Assembly (NCBI GenBank): GCA_934120315.1
Contig: CAKOTX010000012.1
Location: 1 to 30,321 of the forward strand
Reading direction: 5' to 3'
Source of the DNA: an uncultured Clostridia bacterium
Lineage (GTDB): Bacteria > Bacillota > Clostridia > TANB77 > CAG-508
DNA length: 30,321 nt
Below, piece by piece: positions 24,610 through 30,321 of the stretch. Each line of letters begins with the position of its first letter. Within the stretch, counting starts at the first letter, position 1. Below the pieces are notes generated by a model. That model did no database searches. It was given only the letters and a program-made list of their open reading frames with translations, and was not told where the DNA came from. The position numbers and the translations under genes are program-made.

Positions 24610-25917
24610 TTAATATCCTGGTTTTTCAAGCAGTTTAAACATATTTTTCTTATATTTTTCTACACCTGGTTGATTAAATGGATTTACCCCTAAAATCATA
24701 CCAGACATAGCACAAGCCTTTTCAAAGAAATAAATTAAATGTCCAACTGTTTCTTCAGATAACTTTGGTAATTCTATTACAATATTAGGAACATCACCAG
24801 AAACATGTGCATCTATTGTTCCTTCCATTGCCTTTTTATTTACAAAGTCTAGACCTTTTCCAGCAAGATAATTCAATCCATCCAAATTATCTTCCTCTTC
24901 TTTTATTGTTATATCTGAACTTGACTTTTCTATTCTTATTACTGTCTCAAATAAATTTCTTCTTCCCTCTTGGATATATTGACCCATAGAATGTAAATCT
25001 GTTGTAAAATCTACGCCTGCTGGGAAGATTCCAAGTTGGTCTTTTCCTTCGCTTTCTCCAAATAATTGTTTCCACCATTCTGTAAAATAGTGCATTTTTG
25101 GCTCATAATTTACTAATATTTCTGTATTTTTATATAATTTATATAAAATATTTCTTACTATTGCATATTGATAACATGCATTATATTTCAAATTTGCATC
25201 TTCATATTTCAATTGAGCTGTTCGTGCTCCATCCATTAACTTGTCTATATCTATTCCAGCAACTGCTATTGGCAATAGTCCAACTGGAGTTAATACTGAA
25301 TATCTTCCTCCTACATTATCTGGAATTACAAATGTTTCATATCCTTCTGATTTTGCAAGTGTCTTCAATGCTCCTTTTTCTTTATCTGTTGTTACATAAA
25401 TTCTACTTCTTGCTTCTTCTATTCCATATCTGTTTTCAAGCATTTCTCTAAAAATTCTGAATGCTATTGCAGGCTCTGTTGTCGTTCCTGATTTTGAAAT
25501 TACATTTACTGAAAAGTCCTTTGTTCCAAGTACTTCGATTAAATCATTTATATAATTTGGGCTCAAATTGTTTCCAACATACAAAATTTGTGGATGTTTT
25601 CTTTTTGATTCTGGTAACAAATTATCAAATGTATTTGTTAAACTTTCTATTACAGCTCTTGCACCTAAATAAGAACCTCCAATTCCTATTACTATAAGCA
25701 CTTCTGAATCTTCTCTTATTCTTTGTGCGGCTTTTTTTATTCTCTCAAATTCTTCTTTATCATAATTTGTTGGCAATTCTAACCATCCAACAAAATCATT
25801 TTCATCATTTGCTCTCTTATGTAGCTCTTTGTGGATTTGCTCTACATTTTCCTTATATTTCATTATTGCTTTTTGATCTATTCCTGTGTATTTTAAATTA
25901 AGTTTTAAATTCAACAT
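24610..25917 (-). CDS. pgi: Glucose-6-phosphate isomerase
   Basis: This 435-residue cytoplasmic enzyme interconverts glucose-6-phosphate and fructose-6-phosphate in glycolysis. Visible motifs are GIGGSYLGARAVIESL (N-terminal SIS domain), SKSGTTTEPAIAFR (phosphate-binding loop), DNVGGRYSVLTPVGLLPIAV (PGI signature), FTTDLHSMGQYIQEG, and the C-terminal VNPFNQPGVEKYKKN carrying the active-site Gln/Lys region. Length matches the short bacterial type (~440-450). The ATG at 25917 has AAGGG 11-12 nt upstream; a GTG three codons earlier would sit too close to it. It is co-transcribed with rpe, 58 nt upstream. Confidence 0.95.
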   Translation of the reverse strand: MLNLKLNLKYTGIDQKAIMKYKENVEQIHKELHKRANDENDFVGWLELPTNYDKEEFERIKKAAQRIREDSEVLIVIGIGGSYLGARAVIESLTNTFDNLLPESKRKHPQILYVGNNLSPNYINDLIEVLGTKDFSVNVISKSGTTTEPAIAFRIFREMLENRYGIEEARSRIYVTTDKEKGALKTLAKSEGYETFVIPDNVGGRYSVLTPVGLLPIAVAGIDIDKLMDGARTAQLKYEDANLKYNACYQYAIVRNILYKLYKNTEILVNYEPKMHYFTEWWKQLFGESEGKDQLGIFPAGVDFTTDLHSMGQYIQEGRRNLFETVIRIEKSSSDITIKEEEDNLDGLNYLAGKGLDFVNKKAMEGTIDAHVSGDVPNIVIELPKLSEETVGHLIYFFEKACAMSGMILGVNPFNQPGVEKYKKNMFKLLEKPGY

Positions 25918-25975
25918 AAACTTCACTATCCCTTGTATTTATTTAGATTTTTATCGGCTCTACCTATAAACCTTT

Positions 25976-26635
25976 TTATGCTCTTAATTCATCAACTATA
26001 ACCTTGTAATCTGATGCTGCAAGTATTGCTGTTCCTGCTACTAGCACATTTGCTCCAGCATCTTTGACTCTTTGAGCTGTTTTTAAATTGATTCCTCCAT
26101 CAACTTCAATATCAATGTCTATATTCTTTTTATCTATATAACTTTTTAATGTTGAAATCTTTGCTAACATATCTGTTATTAATGTTTGTCCGCCTTTTCC
26201 AGGCTCTACTGTCATTACTAAGCATGTGTGAATATATGGCAAATATTCATAAACCTCTTCTATATTAGTTTCAGGTTTTACTGCAATTCCAACTCTTGCT
26301 CCTCTTTCTTTAATTAGTTTGATATTTTCCATTACTTGTTCTTTATCTTTGCAGGCTTCTAAATGAAATGTTATTATATTAGGTTCAACTGTTGAAAATA
26401 CTTCAATTGCTGTCTTTACATCTTCTACCATTAAATGAATATCCATTGGTAAATTTGAAATCCTTTTAAGATAACTGCTATATTCTACCATGTCATGATA
26501 TGTGTCTTTCATGACAAATTTTCCATCCATTACATCTATGTGAAAATAATCTATTTTTGATTTTTCTAAAGTCAAAAATGTTTCCGCTTCTCTCCCTTTT
26601 TCTACTGTAAGGATTGATGCTGATACTTCTACCAT
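25976..26635 (-). CDS. rpe: Ribulose-phosphate 3-epimerase
   Basis: This 219-residue TIM-barrel enzyme of the pentose phosphate pathway carries SASIL at the N-terminus, HIDVMDGKFV (metal-binding His and catalytic Asp), DIHLMVE, FHLEA, VEPGKGGQ, and EVDGGI with the second catalytic Asp, then GTAIL. All metal and catalytic boxes are present. AAGGAGG lies before the ATG. It is the first gene of the unit continuing to pgi and the thioesterase. Confidence 0.94.
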   Translation of the reverse strand: MVEVSASILTVEKGREAETFLTLEKSKIDYFHIDVMDGKFVMKDTYHDMVEYSSYLKRISNLPMDIHLMVEDVKTAIEVFSTVEPNIITFHLEACKDKEQVMENIKLIKERGARVGIAVKPETNIEEVYEYLPYIHTCLVMTVEPGKGGQTLITDMLAKISTLKSYIDKKNIDIDIEVDGGINLKTAQRVKDAGANVLVAGTAILAASDYKVIVDELRA

Positions 26636-26666
26636 CTTATTTCCTCCTTTTTCCTTTTATGCTTAT

Positions 26667-26695
26667 ATTTTACTATTAGATTAGAAAAATAGCAA
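26667..26695 (-). promoter_or_regulatory. Putative SigA promoter of rpe-pgi-thioesterase
   Basis: On the minus strand TTGCTA (26690-26695) and TAAAAT (26667-26672) are separated by 17 nt. They lie just downstream of the anti-sigma gene's terminator and ~30 nt before the rpe ATG. Confidence 0.55.
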
Positions 26696-26711
26696 GAGAA
26701 AGTAATAAAAA

Positions 26712-26746
26712 AGCTATGAGAGTGAAGATTTTCACTCATCATAGCT
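26712..26746 (-). terminator. Intrinsic terminator of the sigma/anti-sigma operon
   Basis: A 15-bp stem with one bulge (26712-26726 with 26731-26746, loop GATT) is followed on the minus strand by six U. It starts 4 nt after the anti-sigma stop codon. Confidence 0.88.
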
Positions 26747-26750
26747 AGAT

Positions 26751-27878
26751 TTACTGTGCTAATTTAATTATTATTTCTTTTCCCTTATTTGTAAATATGT
26801 GCACAGAAATTTCATCTGTTGCATCAAATGTAGTTAAATCAAATGTCTGAGTATAATTGAGAATTTTATTTTCACTTTCTGGCACCCCATATTCATTTGT
26901 TCCATTTTGAGATACCTCAAATCTTTTTCCATCTGATGTTTCAACATATTCTTTTCGCAATAGCATTTTATCTGAAATTTCCTTAACATCATCCGAACGA
27001 TATAAATCATAATCTACTTCGTCTGTTAACAGCATTTCTGGAATATATATTTTAAATGATGTTTTGTTTATACTTGTTTCAATTTTATTTATATCAATTT
27101 TTTCATTATTGCAAGATTTAACTTTATATTCAGTTGATTTTCTATTGTAAAATTGCTCTGGAACATCAACTTCAAATTTCCAATCACCGTAATGCCAATC
27201 ATTTAACGGTTGTTCGTTTGCATTTTTTCTAACATGAATTCTTGAACATGTTACATATAATTTCTTACTCTTAGGAAAATTGATTCCTGATGATGTAGCC
27301 GTCAAATGATACATTAATTCATTGCCATTGATTATTTCATCGTCTGAATTCATGCTGTATGCACCACTATATATATTATAATTAGCTTTTGCCTCTTCTT
27401 CTGTTTTATATTTTTGCTTAATCTCTTCTGTCTGCAATTCATAAGTAGCAAAAATTGTATTTTCATTTTCGTCTACAACTTTCAAATCATATAAATCCAT
27501 TCCGAATTTCATATCATTAATATTATATTTTTCACTAAATTTAACCCTAAAATTCATGTCAAAATTTTCGTTATCCATTATGAAGGAATCCACTGAAATT
27601 CCAATTCCATCATATTCTTGGACCTCTAAATTTACCTCTGCAACATATCCATTATTTACTGCATTTTCAACACCTTTGCTACTATTATATCCAAACTTTT
27701 TAGCAATAATGTCTTTCGCGAATACTCCTCCTGCCACTGTAACCATTAAACAACATGCTATTGCTGAAACTTTTAATATATTTTTATTTAATTTTTTCAC
27801 AAATTTCTCCTCCTCTTGAAAGCAAGATATAGAAATTGTTGTTTTCACCCTCTCTAATATTTTTTCTTTATCCATCAT
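26751..27878 (-). CDS. Anti-sigma factor, DUF4179 type
   Basis: This 375-residue protein has a short cytoplasmic N-terminal part (~1-32), one membrane helix (~34-54, KVSAIACCLMVTVAGGVFA) and a large extracellular beta-rich domain (~55-375). The order and the ...GGVFAKDI start of the ectodomain match DUF4179 proteins, which are encoded after ECF sigma factors and hold them at the membrane until a signal is sensed. It overlaps the sigma gene by 11 nt. AGGGGG precedes the ATG by 8 nt. The signal is not deducible from the sequence. Confidence 0.82.
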   Translation of the reverse strand: MMDKEKILERVKTTISISCFQEEEKFVKKLNKNILKVSAIACCLMVTVAGGVFAKDIIAKKFGYNSSKGVENAVNNGYVAEVNLEVQEYDGIGISVDSFIMDNENFDMNFRVKFSEKYNINDMKFGMDLYDLKVVDENENTIFATYELQTEEIKQKYKTEEEAKANYNIYSGAYSMNSDDEIINGNELMYHLTATSSGINFPKSKKLYVTCSRIHVRKNANEQPLNDWHYGDWKFEVDVPEQFYNRKSTEYKVKSCNNEKIDINKIETSINKTSFKIYIPEMLLTDEVDYDLYRSDDVKEISDKMLLRKEYVETSDGKRFEVSQNGTNEYGVPESENKILNYTQTFDLTTFDATDEISVHIFTNKGKEIIIKLAQ

Positions 27879-28422
27879 AACTATATCCCCCTTTTTCTAA
27901 TTCTTTTTTTAGCTTTTTCCTTATTCTATAAAGCCTAGACTTTACTTTAAATTCAGGAATATTCATAATATTAGCTATTTCTTTTATTTTTCTAGATGAA
28001 TAATAATATAAATTGAATATTGTAATATCCTCTTGTTTTAATTGATTCGTTGCTTTACGAATTAGTTCTGTTTTCTCCCTTTCTTCATATACCATATCAA
28101 TATCTTTCAAATCTCTTATTACATTTTCATAATCAGCTATATCACAATTTATATTAATCACCCTTGTTTTTTCTCTAACTAAATTTCTTGCAACTCCTGC
28201 TATATATGATGTTATCTGCTTTTCTTTATCTAATTTTTCTGTATTTTTCCACAAGATAAAAAATGTGTCTGCTATTATTTCTTCTTCATCTTCTTCTGTG
28301 ATGTTTTTTCCTACCATATTTTTTACAACTTTGTGTACATATCCACTATATTCATCAACTATTTTTTCTAAATTAAGTCTATTATTTTCTATATAATTTT
28401 CTATTTTGCTTCTCTCTTCCAA
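27868..28422 (-). CDS. ECF-type RNA polymerase sigma factor
   Basis: This 184-residue sigma-70 family protein has region 2 at ~15-85 (EYSGYVHKVVKNM, then EEEIIADTFFILWKN for -10 contacts) and region 4 at ~120-175 (LKQEDITIFNLYYY, then IKEIANIMNIPEFKVKSRLYRIRKKL, the helix-turn-helix for -35 contacts). There is no region 3, as usual for ECF members. It overlaps the DUF4179 anti-sigma gene. The start is TTG with AAGGAG about 12 nt upstream; no nearer ATG fits. Confidence 0.9.
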   Translation of the reverse strand: MEERSKIENYIENNRLNLEKIVDEYSGYVHKVVKNMVGKNITEEDEEEIIADTFFILWKNTEKLDKEKQITSYIAGVARNLVREKTRVININCDIADYENVIRDLKDIDMVYEEREKTELIRKATNQLKQEDITIFNLYYYSSRKIKEIANIMNIPEFKVKSRLYRIRKKLKKELEKGGYSYDG

Positions 28423-28486
28423 TTTAGATCTAAACTCCTTTTCTTAAGATATCTTACACCTTTATATTGATTAAAAAAATAAAAAA

Positions 28487-28492
28487 GTTACA
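28487..28492 (-). promoter_or_regulatory. Possible ECF -35 element (TGTAAC) before the sigma gene
   Basis: On the minus strand TGTAAC is followed by a T-run, typical of ECF -35 boxes (xGxAACxTTT), ~65 nt before the start codon. This would allow autoregulation. No clear -10 partner is visible, so the call is weak. Confidence 0.3.
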
Positions 28493-28509
28493 TTTTTTTC
28501 AAAATTTTA

Positions 28510-28538
28510 TTGACAATTAGTCTATTTGCCTGTATACT
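28510..28538 (+). promoter_or_regulatory. Consensus SigA promoter of the small coiled-coil gene
   Basis: TTGACA (28510-28515), 17 nt, TATACT (28533-28538). The spacer and flanks are nearly repeated at 29921-29949 in front of the paralogous gene. Confidence 0.85.
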
Positions 28539-28614
28539 TATACTGATTTTTTTCAAATTTTTAATTCTTATATTTTTTATTTTTATTATTGTTGAATCAA
28601 AGGAGGTGATATCT

Positions 28615-28923
28615 ATGACAATTGATCAAAAACTTGATTTAATTTTAAATAAGCTTGAAGGGCATGATAAAAGATTTGATGCTATTGAAGATAGGATAGA
28701 CAGATATGAGTATAATATGTCTAATGATATTTATTTTAAAGTTAAAATATCTGAAATACATGAATATAGTGATCTATTAAATTCATTGAATTCTGCTTTT
28801 ATAAGATATGAATCAGAAACTTCAGATAAATTCAAAACTTTATTTGATACTCGAAAAGATTTTTTAGAACACAAAACCTTATTCCTTCATGAATTAGCCA
28901 AATTAAATAAAGATTGCAGTTAG
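28615..28923 (+). CDS. Small helical coiled-coil protein, paralogue of the gene at 30045
   Basis: This 102-residue protein has no signal or membrane segment. It opens with MTIDQKLDLILNKLEGHDKR, and the heptad pattern continues to ~40, followed by more helix. The start was chosen for the near-perfect AAAGGAGGTGAT site 4 nt upstream; the open frame extends further 5' but that part is promoter. The opening matches the protein at 30045 (MDVNEKFDLILDKL), and both have consensus promoters. I do not recognise a function; similar short proteins are often called coiled-coil hypothetical proteins. Confidence 0.75.
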   Translation: MTIDQKLDLILNKLEGHDKRFDAIEDRIDRYEYNMSNDIYFKVKISEIHEYSDLLNSLNSAFIRYESETSDKFKTLFDTRKDFLEHKTLFLHELAKLNKDCS

Positions 28924-28938
28924 ATTTAAAATCAAAAT

Positions 28939-28968
28939 CCCTATGTTAGTTCTTAACCTAACATAGGG
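28939..28968. terminator. Bidirectional hairpin terminator between convergent genes
   Basis: An 11-bp perfect stem (CCCTATGTTAG, 28939-28949, with CTAACATAGGG, 28958-28968) has an 8-nt loop and lies between the stops at 28923 and 28978. The U-tract is short on both strands (ATTTTG on minus; TCCTTTAAA on plus). Confidence 0.7.
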
Positions 28969-28977
28969 TCCTTTAAA

Positions 28978-29853
28978 TTACCATCTATACTTTTCTTTTT
29001 CCTTTAATTCCTCATAAATTTTGCAATATCTTTCATATCTTTCTTTTGAAATCTTTCCCGCTTCAATAGCCTTTTTTATCCCACAATTCTCTTCTTTTAT
29101 ATGAGTACAGCCTACAAACTCACACTCCTGTATCTCTTGTTTAAACTCTCTAAAATACTTATCCAAATCAACTGATTCAATTTCTGATATTTCAAAGCTT
29201 GAAAATCCCGGAGTGTCTGCAATATACGTATTTTCTTCTAGTTCATATAATTTAGTATCAGTAGTTGTATTTTTACCTTTTTTATTTTTATGACTAATTT
29301 CTCCTTCTTGTGTTTTATCTATTCCAAATAAAGCATTTATAATACTTGATTTTCCAACACCTGAATTTCCTGAAAATACGCTAATTTTATTTTTCAAGCA
29401 CTCTTTTACTTCATCTATTCCCTGTTTTTCTTTTGCACTAGTTACAATAACTTTATATCCTACCTCTGAATAAATTTTTCTTATTTGCTCATATGTATCT
29501 TGTAAATCACATTTATTTATTATAATTATTGGCTCAATTTTTAGCATTTCTGCATATGCCAATTGCTTATCTAACATTAATAAATCTGGCTTTGGATTTT
29601 TAATAGATATTATAAACACAATCTGGTCTATATTAGCCATTTTAGGTCTTTTTATTTCATTCTTTCTAGGCAATATCTCTTCTATTACTGCAATTTCTTT
29701 TACTTCATCTGTAACTTCTATCTCAACTTCGTCTCCTACAAGTGGTGTTATATCTTGATTTTTAAATTTTCCCCTTGCCGTTGCAGTATATGTTTTTCCA
29801 CTACTTTCTATTTTATAACTATTTGATATGTTTCCAACTATTATTCCCTTCAT
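28978..29853 (-). CDS. rsgA: Ribosome small-subunit GTPase RsgA
   Basis: This 291-residue circularly permuted GTPase acts in late maturation of the 30S subunit. It has an N-terminal OB domain (~1-68), then G4 NKCD (113-116), G5-like TSA (138-140), G1 GNSGVGKSS (162-170), G2 around TTTDT (196-200), G3 DTPG (213-216) and a C-terminal zinc knuckle with Cys244, Cys249, His251 and Cys257, the usual C-x4-C-x-H-x5-C spacing. GAAAGGA precedes the ATG. All signature residues are present. Confidence 0.96.
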   Translation of the reverse strand: MKGIIVGNISNSYKIESSGKTYTATARGKFKNQDITPLVGDEVEIEVTDEVKEIAVIEEILPRKNEIKRPKMANIDQIVFIISIKNPKPDLLMLDKQLAYAEMLKIEPIIIINKCDLQDTYEQIRKIYSEVGYKVIVTSAKEKQGIDEVKECLKNKISVFSGNSGVGKSSIINALFGIDKTQEGEISHKNKKGKNTTTDTKLYELEENTYIADTPGFSSFEISEIESVDLDKYFREFKQEIQECEFVGCTHIKEENCGIKKAIEAGKISKERYERYCKIYEELKEKEKYRW

Positions 29854-29882
29854 ACTTTTCCTTTCTCATTTTACCTTTTTAT

Positions 29883-29911
29883 ACTATAACATATTTTTTT
29901 CAAAAAAACAA
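29883..29911 (-). promoter_or_regulatory. Putative SigA promoter of rsgA
   Basis: On the minus strand TTGTTT (29906-29911) and TATAGT (29883-29888) are separated by 17 nt. It is back to back with the + strand promoter at 29921. Confidence 0.5.
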
Positions 29912-29920
29912 CTTTTTCTA

Positions 29921-29949
29921 TTGACAACTACTCTATTTAACTGTATACT
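29921..29949 (+). promoter_or_regulatory. Consensus SigA promoter, twin of the one at 28510
   Basis: TTGACA (29921-29926), 17 nt, TATACT (29944-29949). The spacer ACTACTCTATTTAACTG matches ATTAGTCTATTTGCCTG of the twin at 12 of 17 positions. The ~95-nt leader to the ATG is AT-rich. Confidence 0.85.
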
Positions 29950-30044
29950 TCTATTGTATTTATTCAATCTTTTTAGAATTTTTTATTTTTATTCTTAATT
30001 ATTTATTATCGTATTAATTTTTTCGTAGAAAGGAGTTGATATGC

Positions 30045-30321
30045 ATGGATGTTAATGAAAAGTTTGATTTAATTTTAGACAAGCTTTCTAAAGTTGATAA
30101 AATTGATACTGTTTTAGAAAAGCTTGATAACGTAGAACATCGCTTAGATGAGCACAGTAAAAAATTAGCTGAACACGACAAGAAGTTTGATATGATTTTT
30201 GCTAAACTAGATGAACACAGCAAGAAATTAGATAAACATAGCAGACAATTAAAAGACATCAATTATAGATTTGATAGACTTTTATTTGAATTAAAATCTG
30301 ATTTCAATAAAATCGAAGATA
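30045..30321 (+). CDS. Small coiled-coil protein, paralogue of 28615 (runs off the window)
   Basis: The first 92 residues are present and the frame is open to the edge. It begins MDVNEKFDLILDKLSKVDK and shows repeated short heptads (LDEHSKKLAEHDKK, LDEHSKKLDKHSRQL), hence a long coiled coil. AAAGGAG lies 9 nt before the ATG at 30045; the ATG at 30041 is in another frame and meets a stop after four codons. The N-terminal block and the promoter are shared with the gene at 28615, so the pair arose by duplication, with this copy having more EHSKKL-type repeats. Function unknown. Confidence 0.75.
   Translation, partial: MDVNEKFDLILDKLSKVDKIDTVLEKLDNVEHRLDEHSKKLAEHDKKFDMIFAKLDEHSKKLDKHSRQLKDINYRFDRLLFELKSDFNKIED

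Noticed and set aside
28510..28614. Longer version of the small coiled-coil protein starting in the promoter
   Set aside because: The added 35 residues would be encoded by the TTGACA/TATACT promoter and leader, and the perfect Shine-Dalgarno site points to the ATG at 28615.
30014..30262. 82-residue Ser/Leu/Cys-rich open frame on the minus strand
   Set aside because: It is the antisense of the coiled-coil gene at 30045, which has a promoter, an AAAGGAG site and a paralogue; the antisense frame has none.

Overview
The window is a very AT-rich stretch of a low-GC Gram-positive genome, most likely a clostridial member of the Bacillota. Evidence for this: A/T-rich codon use, strong GGAGG-type ribosome binding sites, SigA-type promoters (TTGACA-17-TATACT), the end of a SpoVB-like flippase, a DUF4179 anti-sigma factor, and many SipW-type signal peptidase and TasA-type genes. 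The standard code fits (TGG for Trp; TTG and GTG starts are used). I see no tRNA, rRNA, CRISPR array or transposase. No gene-free stretch exceeds 300 bases; the longest gaps (170-192 b) hold promoters and are described as features.

Layout. (1) 1-223: end of a + strand flippase gene, then a shared hairpin terminator. (2) 270-11757, minus strand: a coiled-coil protein, a giant beta-helical surface protein split by a frameshift near 6882, an active SipW-type signal peptidase and a degenerate signal peptidase paralogue. (3) 11866-13824: the main TasA-like subunit, with its own strong promoter and terminator, preceded by a single-pass membrane protein. (4) 13916-14509: one TasA-like gene on the + strand. 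(5) 14506-22615: a tightly packed ten-gene minus-strand operon. It encodes a degenerate signal peptidase, two intact SipW-type peptidases, several TasA-like secreted proteins, and a trio made of an unknown cytoplasmic protein, a membrane-anchored McrB-like AAA+ ATPase and a possibly McrC/DUF2357-like partner. (6) 22789-23700: an unknown coiled-coil protein with its own promoter. (7) 23789-30321: ordinary chromosome with rpe-pgi-thioesterase, an ECF sigma/anti-sigma pair, rsgA, and two paralogous small coiled-coil genes with near-identical promoters.

The first 23.7 kb reads as one surface-fibre (biofilm matrix or pilus-like) locus. About seven small proteins have an N-terminal membrane segment, mostly followed by the A-[WKRV]-[FY] junction typical of SipW substrates. 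Three ER-type signal peptidases with Ser and His could mature them. A ~2,900-residue beta-helix protein with a carbohydrate-binding-like insert is a candidate adhesin. The least expected part is the AAA+ trio in the middle of this operon, with no nuclease or restriction neighbour: a candidate undescribed system in which a McrB-type motor at the membrane serves assembly, quality control or export of an extracellular fibre. That link is inferred from gene order only.
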